A stretch of DNA of 64,000 nt. Source: Flavobacterium resistens. Its GTDB lineage: Bacteria; Bacteroidota; Bacteroidia; Flavobacteriales; Flavobacteriaceae. Below, one piece after another: positions 1-8,889 of this stretch. The notes under the pieces are model-generated. The model saw nothing but the letters and a program-made list of their open reading frames with translations, was not told the origin of the DNA and ran no database searches. The stretch lies in the NCBI RefSeq assembly GCF_900182645.1, contig NZ_FXTA01000004.1:310001-374000 (forward strand), given 5' to 3'. Position numbers and translations under genes: made by a program. Each line of letters begins with the position of its first letter. Position 1 is the first letter of the stretch.

Positions 1-769
1 AGAAGTTGTTTAAAATGCTTTTCAGTTCGTCTTTATTTTCAATATGGCTCATATGCCCATCTTCAAACGAAACTAATTCTGCAGTAGTGTCTTCGATTTG
101 CGATAAACTGTCCTCATAATTTAAAACCGGGTCTTTTTTGCCTAAAATCAATAAAAGCGGAAAACGGTTTTCGTGTAAAAGCCATTCTCTGTCTTTTCTG
201 ATTTTCATTCCTTCGAGTGATGCTACAATTCCCTGTAAAGGTGTTTTTAAAGCTTCTTCTTTTACTTTTTCAATTTCATTTGCCAGACGAATTCGGTTGT
301 TTTCACTAAATAAATTTGCAATCGCTAAACTCACAAAACCTACATAATTTTGTTTTACGGCTTTTATGGCACGAGTTCTGTTCAGTTTTTTTTCGACGCT
401 GTCTTCTTTTGAAGTGGAATTCAGTAAAACTAATTTTTTGATTTTATCTGGAAATAATTCGGCGAAAGCCAAACCAACATATCCACCCATTGAATGGCCA
501 AGAATTGTTGCTTTTTCTATATTTAAATATTCCAAAACTTCATTTACAGCATTTGCATTTTCCTCCATTTCATGCACATATCCCAAAGAATCAGATTCGC
601 CGTGACCTAATAAATCAATGGTAATGACACGATTTTTTTCTGAGAAAAGTTCAATATACTCTTTCCACATTTTTTTATTTTCTAAAAAGCCGTGCAACAG
701 AACAATTGCGTTTCCTTTTCCTGAATCTGTAAAAGATATTTTGGTGTTTTTATATAGAATGTTTTTCAA
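1..769 (-). CDS. alpha/beta hydrolase, MenH-like (3' end outside window)
   Basis: Translating the minus strand from TTG at 769 gives a protein starting MKNILYKNTKISFTDSGKG, open to the window edge. It has the alpha/beta-hydrolase signatures: an oxyanion-hole HGF (VLLHGFLENKKMW) near residue 26 and the nucleophile elbow GHSMGG, whose Ser is the predicted catalytic residue. A late H-x-H (DGHMSH) is the likely catalytic His. The layout resembles MenH/BioH-type carboxyl-ester hydrolases, but the substrate cannot be read from sequence. No ATG lies upstream in frame; the next internal ATG would remove the oxyanion loop, so TTG is preferred. The gene is nearly complete, missing only its last residues. 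Confidence 0.85.
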   Translation of the reverse strand, partial: MKNILYKNTKISFTDSGKGNAIVLLHGFLENKKMWKEYIELFSEKNRVITIDLLGHGESDSLGYVHEMEENANAVNEVLEYLNIEKATILGHSMGGYVGLAFAELFPDKIKKLVLLNSTSKEDSVEKKLNRTRAIKAVKQNYVGFVSLAIANLFSENNRIRLANEIEKVKEEALKTPLQGIVASLEGMKIRKDREWLLHENRFPLLLILGKKDPVLNYEDSLSQIEDTTAELVSFEDGHMSHIENKDELKSILNNF

Positions 770-894
770 AATGATAGTTTAAAATGTAAAATGCAAAGGT
801 ACTAATTGAAGAACCATATAGAAAATATAAGTTTATTGCAGTCAAAAAAAACGGCCTTCATTTCTGAAAGCCGTCAATTATAGATTTATAAAAA

Positions 895-1701
895 TTAAAA
901 ACGATTGTCTCCATCTAAAAGATTTCCCAATCCGCCTAAGAGGCTTCCTTCGTCACGACTGTTGCCGCCTGATCTTGGTGCCGATGCTATGATTCTGTCA
1001 GCTAATCTGCTGAAAGGTAAAGATTGTATATAAACTGTTCCGGGACCGCGAAGAGTAGCATAAAACAAACCTTCACCACCGAAAAGAGAATTTTTGATGC
1101 CACCAATAAATTCAATATCATAATCGACATCTTTGGTGAAACCTATAATGCAACCAGTATCTACTTTTAGAACTTCTCCAGAGGCTAATTCTTTTTTAGC
1201 CATTGTTCCGCCAGAATGTACAAATGCCATTCCGTCTCCTTCTATTTTTTGCATGATGAATCCTTCACCACCGAAAAGACCTCGGCCCAATTTCTGAGAG
1301 AATTCTATACCGACAGAAACGCCTTTGGCAGCGCATAAGAACGAACTTTTTTGACAAATAAATTTGCCTTGAAATTGGGTTAAATCAATTGGAAGAATTT
1401 TTCCTGGATAAGGTGATGCAAAGGAAACTTTGCTTTTAGTATTTCCTTGATTTAAAAATGCTGTCATGAATAGGCTTTCACCGGTAAGAACTCTTTTTCC
1501 GGCATTTAACAGTTTGCCAAATAGTCCGGAACCAGCTTGTTGGTTGGATCCGTCGCCAAAAATGGTTTCCATTTGAATGTTGTTTTCCATCATCATAAAA
1601 CTCCCAGCTTCTGCAATTACTATTTCTTGCGGATCCAGCTCTATTTCGACATATTGCATTTCTTCTCCAAAAATGTGATAATCTATTTCGTGTGCTTGCA
1701 T
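895..1701 (-). CDS. AIM24 / TIGR00266 family protein
   Basis: A 268-residue protein of the AIM24 family (TIGR00266), a beta-rich fold related to tryptophan RNA-binding attenuator-like domains. Family features visible are the N-terminal 'EIELDPQEIVIAEAGSFMMM' segment, the repeated GLFGGEGF/SLFGGEGLF motifs and the Gly-rich tail. No signal peptide or membrane segment is visible, so it is probably cytoplasmic. The biochemical role of bacterial members is not established. It stands alone, convergent to nothing close, with the partial hydrolase gene about 125 bp further on in the same direction. Confidence 0.85.
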   Translation of the reverse strand: MQAHEIDYHIFGEEMQYVEIELDPQEIVIAEAGSFMMMENNIQMETIFGDGSNQQAGSGLFGKLLNAGKRVLTGESLFMTAFLNQGNTKSKVSFASPYPGKILPIDLTQFQGKFICQKSSFLCAAKGVSVGIEFSQKLGRGLFGGEGFIMQKIEGDGMAFVHSGGTMAKKELASGEVLKVDTGCIIGFTKDVDYDIEFIGGIKNSLFGGEGLFYATLRGPGTVYIQSLPFSRLADRIIASAPRSGGNSRDEGSLLGGLGNLLDGDNRF

Positions 1702-1849
1702 GATTTCTGAATTTTTGTTTTTTTAAATTAGACTAATAATGCTGCAGAATGTTACAATCTTTAGTGTACTTCAGCTGTTTTTAAGAACATTAACAGTTTT
1801 TGTTATTTTAAATTAGTCTTAATTATGTTTTTTATTGCTTTAAATTCTA

Positions 1850-1857
1850 TATTTTTG
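1850..1857 (+). promoter_or_regulatory. predicted -7 element TAnnTTTG
   Basis: TATTTTTG followed by CACC lies 24 bp before the 118-residue gene and matches the Bacteroidota -7 consensus exactly. No TTG is found 17-23 bp upstream, so only the -7 half is supported. Confidence 0.45.
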
Positions 1858-1880
1858 CACCGTTATTATATTTTATCAGA

Positions 1881-2237
1881 ATGGCATTAGTTAGTGATTT
1901 GACCACCAAAGTATTATTTGAAACCGAAAAAGGATACAGTTATCAATGTGATTTGACCAATAGCATAATTATTAATTTTGTTGATACAGTGTCAAGTTAT
2001 AAAATTCATGATTTTTTGATTTTTCAAAGAAAGGTTAATAGCGTTGACATTCTCAATATGCTTTACGACTTGTCTGATCAGTCAGACGCACAGTTGATTG
2101 AAACTACCAAAAGAAATTTTTCCCGAAATCTTACAATCTGCGAAATAGTGCAGTTGAGAGATTTATTAAACGGAACTAAATTCACCCTTACTTTACACTC
2201 TTTGCTTTGCAATACGGTCAACGTAGAGCTTATTTAG
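1881..2237 (+). CDS. hypothetical protein (118 aa)
   Basis: A 118-residue soluble protein starting MALVSDLTTK. I do not recognise the family. It has no signal peptide, no membrane segment and no clear motif. The mix of hydrophobic and charged residues looks like a small folded domain, with Cys at about residues 23, 86 and 109. It has its own predicted promoter element just upstream and is followed after about 90 bp by ferritin in the same direction. The small size, own promoter and distance from iron genes on the other side give no function. Confidence 0.7.
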   Translation: MALVSDLTTKVLFETEKGYSYQCDLTNSIIINFVDTVSSYKIHDFLIFQRKVNSVDILNMLYDLSDQSDAQLIETTKRNFSRNLTICEIVQLRDLLNGTKFTLTLHSLLCNTVNVELI

Positions 2238-2326
2238 ATTCTTACTTAGATTAAATCCAAATTTTCAGGCACTTAGAGTTGCCGTCTTTAATTTTTGTAA
2301 TTTTACACGTATAAAAATTTAAGGTT

Positions 2327-2845
2327 ATGAAAGATTTACTAAGAACAAGTACTTCATTAGTTGAAGGAATCGAAAATATATTGAACTTACAGGCAAAATT
2401 AGAAAGCGATGCTTCTAATAAATATTTAGCTATGGCTGCATGGTTGGATAGAAACGGTTATGCAAATACAGCATCTTACATGTACAAGCAAGCCGAAGAA
2501 GAAAGAGAGCATTTCCTAAAAGTTTTCAAATATATTACAGATATGGGAGGGATTGCAATTACGCCATCTGTTCCGGAAGTGCAGCAAGAATTTGCTTCTT
2601 TTAGAGAAGTATTTGAAATTGCTTTGCAAAACGAAATTGCAGTTACTCAGGCAATCAATAAAGTAATCGCAAAATGTAGAGCTGAGAATGATTATGCTAC
2701 AGAAGATTTTATGATGTGGTATGTGGCTGAACAAAGAGAAGAAGAGAAAAACGCAAGAAGAGCTTTAGAACTTTTTGAATTAATCAACGGAAACGAAGCT
2801 GACGGTAAATTTCAATTGGATGTTCAGATTTCAAAAATCGGATAA
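2327..2845 (+). CDS. ftnA: ferritin, non-haem (FtnA type)
   Basis: A 172-residue ferritin that oxidises Fe(II) and stores the mineral in a 24-subunit cytoplasmic cage. The ferroxidase ligands expected for bacterial FtnA are in place: Glu26, Glu59, His62, Glu104 and the WYVAEQREEE segment with Gln137 and Glu140. The four-helix bundle length is typical. No haem-ligand Met of the bacterioferritin type is evident at the dimer position, so FtnA is preferred over Bfr. It is monocistronic and closed by a strong hairpin 20 bp downstream. I see no Fur-box-like palindrome that I would defend. Confidence 0.93.
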   Translation: MKDLLRTSTSLVEGIENILNLQAKLESDASNKYLAMAAWLDRNGYANTASYMYKQAEEEREHFLKVFKYITDMGGIAITPSVPEVQQEFASFREVFEIALQNEIAVTQAINKVIAKCRAENDYATEDFMMWYVAEQREEEKNARRALELFELINGNEADGKFQLDVQISKIG

Positions 2846-2864
2846 ATAAAACGTTTATAAAATT

Positions 2865-2894
2865 AAAAAGCCCTTAATATTTTAAGGGCTTTTT
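2865..2894. terminator. bidirectional rho-independent terminator
   Basis: A perfect 13-bp stem (2865-2877 with 2882-2894), core AAAGCCCTTAA, closed by a 4-nt loop and flanked by A and T runs. It separates ferritin from the convergent hydrolase gene and can serve both. Confidence 0.9.
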
Positions 2895-2899
2895 AATTT

Positions 2900-3799
2900 T
2901 TATGATTTTAAAAATGAATTGATATCCGAGAAATATTTTTCTCTTGCATCAAGCCATCCGTAATGTTTAGAATGTTCTAATAAAATCAGTTTTGAGTTTG
3001 GGTATGTTTGTTTTGCCAATTCTCCAATTTCATTGCTGATAATATCTTCTTTTCCCTGAATAATTAAAACGGGATTTTTGAAATTCTTCAATTTGTCTTT
3101 ACAGTCAAAATTCATCTTCTGCATATCTGCCCATAACAAGCCGTTTATTGTCGAATTTCCCTGAGTTAATCTTTCAGCAATTATTGGTAGAAACTTTCGA
3201 TCGTACACATACGCCGGTGCCATAGCTCTCCCGCGTGCTAAGCGTGCAGTGTGAGAAGTATCACCTTTTTCGATTTTGTCGTTCCAATAATCCATTGAAT
3301 CTTTTTCGACTTTACTTAGGTTTTTTTCAATCAAATTCGGGCCTTTCAATAAACTCAAATCAACACCGCCGGAAGACGATAAAACTAATTTGTTAATGCT
3401 ATTTGGATAAATCGTCGCGTAATAGGAACCAAGCATTCCTCCAAAAGAATGTCCTAGAATATTCCATTTTTTGATTTTAAGATGTTTTCTTAATGACTCA
3501 ATATCATCGGCCATTATTTTCATTGAAATCGTCTTAGCATCTATTTTTGAAAGTTTCGATTTTCCAGTTCCTCTTTGATCGTAAATAATTGTTTGCTGAT
3601 TTTCGCCCAAAGTTTTCGCCATATCTTCAAAGCCATTACTGTTCATTCCCGGGCCGCCGTTGATAATCAAAAGCGGTTCACCTTTTCCGAACGTTTTGTA
3701 ATAGGTTTTGCTCGAATCATTGTTGGTTGCGTAACCTTCTGTTTGCGCGAAAATGTTTCCGGCAATTAATAAAAAAGCAAATAGAAAAATCTTTTTCAT
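2900..3799 (-). CDS. secreted alpha/beta hydrolase, proline iminopeptidase-like (S33)
   Basis: An exported hydrolase of about 299 residues. A signal peptide (KKIFLFAFLLIAGNIFA) precedes the mature start near QTEG. Family S33 features are the oxyanion motif GGPG, the DQRGTGKS segment and the nucleophile elbow GHSFGG with Ser118. Asp252 (GKED) and His279 (HSKHYGW) complete a plausible triad. S33 members remove N-terminal proline or act on other amides and esters, so the substrate is uncertain. The longer ATG at 3814 overlaps the upstream aminopeptidase stop and adds five residues before the signal peptide; I chose the second of two adjacent Met codons. It probably forms a two-gene unit with the Xaa-Pro aminopeptidase, which suggests a shared role in proline-peptide turnover. 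Confidence 0.88.
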   Translation of the reverse strand: MKKIFLFAFLLIAGNIFAQTEGYATNNDSSKTYYKTFGKGEPLLIINGGPGMNSNGFEDMAKTLGENQQTIIYDQRGTGKSKLSKIDAKTISMKIMADDIESLRKHLKIKKWNILGHSFGGMLGSYYATIYPNSINKLVLSSSGGVDLSLLKGPNLIEKNLSKVEKDSMDYWNDKIEKGDTSHTARLARGRAMAPAYVYDRKFLPIIAERLTQGNSTINGLLWADMQKMNFDCKDKLKNFKNPVLIIQGKEDIISNEIGELAKQTYPNSKLILLEHSKHYGWLDAREKYFSDINSFLKS

Positions 3800-3806
3800 C
3801 ATGAAA

Positions 3807-5099
3807 TTATTCATTCATCAAAGTTTCGATTTCATCCACTTCAACCGGAATATTGCGCATCAAGTTAAAAGGTTCTCCTTTTTCCTGAACGACAACGTTA
3901 TCCTCTAAACGAATTCCGAATTTCTCGTTCGGAATATAAATTCCTGGTTCAACTGTGAAAACCATATTAGCTTTCATTGGTTCATGAAGTAAACCGTAAT
4001 CGTGCGTGTCTAATCCCATGTGGTGAGAAGTTCCGTGCATGAAGTATTTTTTATACGCTGGCCATTCTGGATTTTCGTTCTGAACATCAGCTTTGTCTAT
4101 TAAACCTAAACCTAATAATTCAGAAGTCATGATTTTACCCACTTCAACATGATATTGTTTCCAAAGTGTTCCTGGCGTAAGCATTTTTGTAGCTTCGTTT
4201 TTAACTCTCAACACCGCATTATAAACTGCTTTTTGACGCTCAGAAAAACGTCCTGAAACTGGAATTGTTCTCGTCATATCACTTGAATAATTTGCATATT
4301 CAGCTGCAACGTCCAACAAAATCAAATCTCCGTCTTTACATTGCTGATTGTTTTCGATATAATGCAAAACATTGGCATTGTTTCCAGAAGCAATAATTGG
4401 CGTGTAAGCAAAGCCTTTAGAACGGTTACGGATAAATTCGTGAGCTAATTCAGCTTCGATTTCATATTCGGTAACATTTGGTTTTACAAATCCTAATAAT
4501 CTGCGGAAACCTTTTTCTGTAATATCACAGGCGTGCTGAATCAAATCGATTTCTTCGCTTTCTTTTACAGAACGAAGCCTTTGCAAAATCGGATTACTTT
4601 TCGCTACGTTGTGCGCTGGATAACGTTCTTTCCACCATTTTACAAAACGAGCTTCGCGTGTTTCTGTTTCAACAGTTGCGCGGTAATGTTCGTTAGTATT
4701 GATGTACATTGTATCAGCATACGTCATCATTTCGTTCAAAACTTTATGAAAATCCTGTAGCCAATAAACTGTTCTAATTCCTGAAACCTGAAAAGCACGT
4801 TCTTTAGTCAGTTTTTCACCTTCCCAAACTGCAATATGATCGTTGGTTTCTCTTAAAAAAAGAATTTCTCTTTGGTGCTCATAAGGTGCATCCGGAAACA
4901 AAAGCAAAACACTTTCTTCCTGATCTACACCACTCAGATAAAAAATGTCTCTGTGTTGTGCAAACGGCAAAGTACTGTCGGCACTAATTGGGTAAATGTC
5001 ATTTGAATTGAACACGGCAACAGAATTAGGTTTCATTTCTGCCATGAATTTTCTGCGGTTTTTTACAAAAAGAGCGCTGTTTATTTGATGATATTTCAT
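3807..5099 (-). CDS. pepP: Xaa-Pro aminopeptidase (M24B)
   Basis: A 430-residue dimetal aminopeptidase of the pita-bread fold that removes N-terminal residues preceding proline. The five metal ligands are all visible: Asp263 and Asp274 (DVAAEYANYSSDMT), His360 (GTSHHMGLD), Glu384 (VEPGIY) and Glu399 (RLED). An N-terminal creatinase-like domain occupies about residues 5-150. There is no signal peptide, so it acts in the cytoplasm. The next gene on this strand starts within a few bases of this stop, indicating a two-gene transcript with an exported S33-type peptidase. Confidence 0.93.
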   Translation of the reverse strand: MKYHQINSALFVKNRRKFMAEMKPNSVAVFNSNDIYPISADSTLPFAQHRDIFYLSGVDQEESVLLLFPDAPYEHQREILFLRETNDHIAVWEGEKLTKERAFQVSGIRTVYWLQDFHKVLNEMMTYADTMYINTNEHYRATVETETREARFVKWWKERYPAHNVAKSNPILQRLRSVKESEEIDLIQHACDITEKGFRRLLGFVKPNVTEYEIEAELAHEFIRNRSKGFAYTPIIASGNNANVLHYIENNQQCKDGDLILLDVAAEYANYSSDMTRTIPVSGRFSERQKAVYNAVLRVKNEATKMLTPGTLWKQYHVEVGKIMTSELLGLGLIDKADVQNENPEWPAYKKYFMHGTSHHMGLDTHDYGLLHEPMKANMVFTVEPGIYIPNEKFGIRLEDNVVVQEKGEPFNLMRNIPVEVDEIETLMNE

Positions 5100-5410
5100 A
5101 ATAACTTAGTTTTTGAACTTCGAATTTCAAAATTACGTTTTTTCGGTAAACAGCACGAAATTGATTTCTTAAAGTTTTATTATTTGTTTTGGTTCTAATT
5201 TTTTAGCCACAGATTTAAAAAGTGGTTCAAGAAAAATATTGAATATAATCGGATCATTTTGAGCGGCAAAGAATATTCGAGGCAATTGAGATGCGATTTG
5301 TTTAAATTAAAATTAAAATTAATTGATGATTTTTCTGGAAATTGTGGTTTTCCGTAAAGAAATCGTTTTATAAAAAGTAATATTTGTGACCTATAAGCTA
5401 ATCTAAAATT
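5100..5410. other. intergenic region between pepP and lipoprotein gene
   Basis: A 311-bp AT-rich divergent gap. It carries a single arm of the GCCACAGA repeat family at about 5205-5214, with no partner arm, and short AAATTA tandem tracts near 5300-5320. No coding region is convincing. Promoters for both flanking genes must lie here, but no clean TTG/TAnnTTTG pair was found. Confidence 0.5.
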
Positions 5411-6583
5411 ATGAAAACAAAGATTTACCAATTTACCCTATTACTTTTTTCGTTTTTAATGTTCTCATGCGTTTCCGAAGTGAGTTTAAGTGCAGACAAC
5501 ACGATACAATCTTTTACTATTACCAAAGAAAACATCAAGAAGGAATTTACGATTAGTGCAAACTCAATTAGTGGAAAAGTTGAAAGTACTTTTGAATTAA
5601 CTGATGTAAGCGTAGCTATTTTAATTCCGAAAGGCGCAAAAATAAGCCCAGATCCAGCTACGATTAAGTCGATTAACGGGCCATTGGTTTTTGCAGTTAC
5701 AGCTGAAAATGGTGAAATCAAAAATTATACTGTAGATATTAGCAGAGAACCAAGCACAGATAATTTTATTTTAGAATTAAATATTAAAACTCCAAATTTA
5801 TCATTAAGTGGTGCTATTAACAAAGAAACAGGCTTCATAACAAAGAGAATACCTGAAAATAATGATCTTAAAAATTTAAACGTAGAAGTCAAATTTTCAA
5901 AATATGCTACAATAACACCTGATCCCAAAACCATAAAAGATTATTCTTCGCCAGTAAATTTTACAGTGAAGTCAGAATCTGGAGTAGAAAAGGTGTATCA
6001 AGTGAAGCTGGAATATATGGATATGTATAAAATAAGATCATGTACTGAAGCAAATGCGTGGAAATGGTTTGGTGGTGATAGTAGAAATAATGCTCCAGAT
6101 ATATTAGCTTACGATAGAAATGTGGGAACCGGACAAGTTGTAATAGTAGATAAAAATTTAGTTCCTTCTACTTTTAGTATTCATCTTCGTGAAGGATTTA
6201 CATACTATGATGAGAAACTAAGATATAATAAACCAGTAACGTTGAAATTAATTGTTAAGGATTCAAATCTTAATATTATAGGTGCTACGACGACAGAGGT
6301 TTCAGGAGATTTCAATGGAGGTTTTATTCCGTTTGATGTGCAAAAACTAAATCTTTATTTAGAAGCTAATAAAGCGTATAGTTTTTATTGGTATCTAATT
6401 GATGGGGAGAAATTAGGTATTTATGCTGGAAGTTCAGCAAACAATAATGCCGGAGATGGATTCTGTTTTAATAGCAGTTATTCAGGAGAATCAAGAATTA
6501 GCAAAAAAAATAGCCTGGAAGATTCTAGTGTTTGGTTTAACCACGATTGGCATTTTAATATACAATTAGAAGGAAAAGAATAA
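5411..6583 (+). CDS. lipoprotein with two DUF5018-like repeats
   Basis: A 390-residue lipoprotein with a lipobox ending FLMFSC (Cys20). Two Ig-like repeats of the DUF5018 type follow: one ends 'ISPDPATIKSINGPLVFAV' with ENGEIKNYTVDI after it, and the second has 'ITPDPKTIKDYSSPVNFTV' with ESGVEKVYQVKL. The C-terminal half (about residues 205-390) is rich in Trp, Tyr and Asn and looks like a beta-sandwich binding domain, but I do not recognise it. Such proteins usually sit on the cell surface and bind glycans or take part in adhesion; this is inference. It stands alone, divergent from pepP, and ends at a hairpin. Confidence 0.85.
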   Translation: MKTKIYQFTLLLFSFLMFSCVSEVSLSADNTIQSFTITKENIKKEFTISANSISGKVESTFELTDVSVAILIPKGAKISPDPATIKSINGPLVFAVTAENGEIKNYTVDISREPSTDNFILELNIKTPNLSLSGAINKETGFITKRIPENNDLKNLNVEVKFSKYATITPDPKTIKDYSSPVNFTVKSESGVEKVYQVKLEYMDMYKIRSCTEANAWKWFGGDSRNNAPDILAYDRNVGTGQVVIVDKNLVPSTFSIHLREGFTYYDEKLRYNKPVTLKLIVKDSNLNIIGATTTEVSGDFNGGFIPFDVQKLNLYLEANKAYSFYWYLIDGEKLGIYAGSSANNNAGDGFCFNSSYSGESRISKKNSLEDSSVWFNHDWHFNIQLEGKE

Positions 6584-6587
6584 TTTT

Positions 6588-6620
6588 AAAAACCGGAGTA
6601 TTTTATGCTTCGGTTTTTTT
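6588..6620 (+). terminator. rho-independent terminator
   Basis: AAACCG (6589-6594) pairs with CGGTTT (6611-6616), followed by a T run, just after the lipoprotein stop codon. Confidence 0.7.
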
Positions 6621-6648
6621 GTAATTCGAAAACTGGAATTCTAAAAGA

Positions 6649-6846
6649 TTGCTTTCCTTATGCGCAACATTTTCTAAAACAAAATATATCGTTTTTGAAT
6701 TAGCAGGACAAGGACCTGTTGATGCAAAAGAAACGTATGATATTGTTAGAAATGAAATTAGAAAAGGAGGCTCTGCAATACTTATAGATTGGACTACCGA
6801 TATGAAAGATGATTGTGATAAGTTTATAACTTTAGAATGGCTATAA
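6649..6846 (+). pseudogene. possible gene remnant
   Basis: An open frame of 65 codons from TTG, with composition that looks coding (KYIVFELAGQGPVDAKETYD and a following Asp-rich tail), but with no ATG and an upstream stop shortly before. It reads like the C-terminal piece of a larger soluble protein. It lies directly after a terminator and its end overlaps the alternative start of the next gene. I do not recognise the parent family. A genuine small protein cannot be excluded. Confidence 0.3.
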
Positions 6847-6860
6847 TTGATATAGAAATC

Positions 6861-7298
6861 ATGAAATTAAACCAAAATATAAGAAAAATAGAAGCTAAAG
6901 ACCTAGACTTCATCTACAAATCAATCTGCGAACTCGAAAACGAAATTTTAGATTTTGAAGTTTTCGAAACAATATTCAATGAAAACATTTCCAATTCAAA
7001 AAATCTTTATCTAATTGCCGAAAACGAAAATGAAGGTTTAGGATTTATTAGTTTTCACACACAAAATCTTTTACATCATTGCGGATTAGTTGGTGAAATT
7101 CAAGAGTTTTTTGTTCATCAAAAATATCGCGGACAAGGTGTTGGAAGATTATTGATAAATGAGATTTTAAATTTTGCAGAGGAAAATAATTTAAAAAGCA
7201 TTGAAGTAACAACAAATAAAAAGCGAGTAGAAAACGTAGCGATTTATGAGAATCTTGGTTTTACTTTGAGTCATAATAAGTTTACGATTTATAAGTAA
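6861..7298 (+). CDS. GNAT-family N-acetyltransferase
   Basis: A 145-residue GCN5-related acetyltransferase that transfers acetyl from acetyl-CoA to an amine. Motif A is clear: EIQEFFVHQKYRGQGVGRLL, where RGQGVG is the pyrophosphate-binding loop. Motif B is YENLGF near the C terminus. The ATG at 6861 (MKLNQNIRKIEAKDLDF) gives the canonical start of the first beta strand; an in-frame ATG at 6837 adds eight unremarkable residues and overlaps the preceding remnant. The substrate is unknown. A second GNAT gene lies 1.1 kb downstream; the two differ in sequence and are not a recent duplication. Confidence 0.88.
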   Translation: MKLNQNIRKIEAKDLDFIYKSICELENEILDFEVFETIFNENISNSKNLYLIAENENEGLGFISFHTQNLLHHCGLVGEIQEFFVHQKYRGQGVGRLLINEILNFAEENNLKSIEVTTNKKRVENVAIYENLGFTLSHNKFTIYK

Positions 7299-7416
7299 TG
7301 ACTTTTTTTAAATGTAGGAATTTCTATATTGTCTAACAGATTTAAATATTTATCCGCGAATAAACACTAAAAATATTTTAATTAATTCTTTAATAATAAA
7401 TCACACAGCAAAATTT

Positions 7417-7968
7417 ATGGGAAAGCTTTTTGAAAAATTAAAACTAAAAGACCAATTTGATTACGCTTTAGAAATAGATAAAGATGTTTTTTTTGAAAAC
7501 CTTAGTGAAATAGTGGACAAAGGCTCTTCTAGTGATTTTGCTTCTAGACAGTTTGATCGATTTGTTGACGGTGATAATGATTATGTCGGATCTGTTTCTA
7601 AGAATGATTTCAGAATAAGGAAACGTTATGTATCTTTTAGTAATAATAGTTCGATTGCAATTGGAAAAATTAATATCAAGAATAATACTGTTTCGGTAAG
7701 TACTTCGGTAACCGCTTTTAACGATAATAATACTTTTGCGCCAATTGTATTTCTGATACTTTACATAGGATTTTCATTTTATTGGTATTCTCATTTTCCA
7801 GAAAGTTTTTGGACTTTATTTAGAAATATTACAATTCTTTATGTTTTGATGCTTGTATTTCTATTTGTTTTAATGAGGAAAGCTGTGGTGAATTTAAGAG
7901 GTGATCTGGAAGCAGATTTCGATTTTATTCAAATAAAAAATAAAAAGAAGACTGATGAAGTGAATTGA
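7417..7968 (+). CDS. hypothetical membrane protein (183 aa)
   Basis: A 183-residue protein with a soluble N-terminal part (1-105) and two membrane helices (about residues 108-128 and 135-155), ending in a basic tail. It resembles small bacterial PH-like or sensor-type membrane proteins only in outline; I do not recognise it. Asn- and Ser-rich stretches in the N-terminal half are typical of AT-rich accessory genes. It sits alone between two acetyltransferase genes. Confidence 0.6.
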   Translation: MGKLFEKLKLKDQFDYALEIDKDVFFENLSEIVDKGSSSDFASRQFDRFVDGDNDYVGSVSKNDFRIRKRYVSFSNNSSIAIGKINIKNNTVSVSTSVTAFNDNNTFAPIVFLILYIGFSFYWYSHFPESFWTLFRNITILYVLMLVFLFVLMRKAVVNLRGDLEADFDFIQIKNKKKTDEVN

Positions 7969-8104
7969 TAAACATAAAACTTTTTCATTTCTCCTTGCAT
8001 GTAAATGACAACATTTTGGTTAAATCTGATTTCATAGAATCAGAATGAAAAAAAACGTAAAACAAAATATTATGATATAAATTGCAAGTAATAAGAAAAG
8101 ATAT

Positions 8105-8404
8105 TTGCTGACTATCAGAATAATATTTCTTGTGTTTACAATTGTAGTTCTTCTGCTTTTTATTAATAATCAATATGAGAATTCATATTCTCAATTTGTA
8201 TTATACAAGGCCAATCGCTATGGAGAATTTAAACCGTTAATTAATTATAGAAATTATGATACGGTAAGATTGCAGAAACTATTTATAGAATACGGGGTTG
8301 AGTATAAAAAAGAAAAAGATTTTTTTTTAATTAAAAATAAAGATTTACACTTTAATGATTTAATGTATACGATATCAGATCAGTATTTTCGTCATGAAAG
8401 ATAA
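8105..8404 (+). CDS. hypothetical small membrane-anchored protein (99 aa)
   Basis: A 99-residue protein with one N-terminal hydrophobic helix (IRIIFLVFTIVVLLLFI) followed by a charged, Tyr-rich domain. The start is TTG (8105), since no ATG precedes the helix. The family is not recognised. It ends 18 bp before the next GNAT gene in the same direction, so the two may be cotranscribed. Confidence 0.5.
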   Translation: MLTIRIIFLVFTIVVLLLFINNQYENSYSQFVLYKANRYGEFKPLINYRNYDTVRLQKLFIEYGVEYKKEKDFFLIKNKDLHFNDLMYTISDQYFRHER

Positions 8405-8422
8405 GTTTATCATTTATAAGTA

Positions 8423-8872
8423 ATGAAAATAGAAAAAGCTAACATAAACGATAACGAAATTCTCACAACAATAACCAAAAAATCAAAAGCCTATTGGGGA
8501 TATTCTGATGAACAAATTCAAAAGTGGGATAGAAATTTAACCGTTACTCAAGATTATATTCGAGAGAATAATTCATTCAAATTGATAGAAAATGATTTGA
8601 TTATAGGTTACTATTCTTATATTTTTAAAGATGTAAAAACTGTAAAGCTTGATAATTTATTTATCTTGCCAGAACATATAGGAAAAGGATTTGGAAAATA
8701 TTTACTTCTTGATTTTTTAAATAAAATGAAAGAAGAAAAAATAGAAAGAATCATTCTCGATTCAGAACCAAATGCGGAAAGTTTTTACTCCAAAATGGGA
8801 TTTGTAAAAATTGGAGAATTCGAAACTTCTATAAAAAACCGCTTCATGCCTATTATGGAAATGAAACTTTAA
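8423..8872 (+). CDS. GNAT-family N-acetyltransferase
   Basis: A 149-residue acetyltransferase. The acetyl-CoA loop is LPEHIGKGFGKYLL, with motif B in AESFYSKMGFVKIGE. The C-terminal 'RFMPIMEMKL' is common in this subgroup. The substrate is unknown. It is followed after 17 bp by the LytTR regulator in the same direction, so cotranscription is likely. Confidence 0.87.
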   Translation: MKIEKANINDNEILTTITKKSKAYWGYSDEQIQKWDRNLTVTQDYIRENNSFKLIENDLIIGYYSYIFKDVKTVKLDNLFILPEHIGKGFGKYLLLDFLNKMKEEKIERIILDSEPNAESFYSKMGFVKIGEFETSIKNRFMPIMEMKL

Positions 8873-8889
8873 AATCGGATTAAAAAAAA

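Noticed and set aside
5195..5431. Minus-strand open frame in the pepP-lipoprotein gap
   Set aside because: It is low-complexity, overlaps the lipoprotein start and lacks recognisable features.
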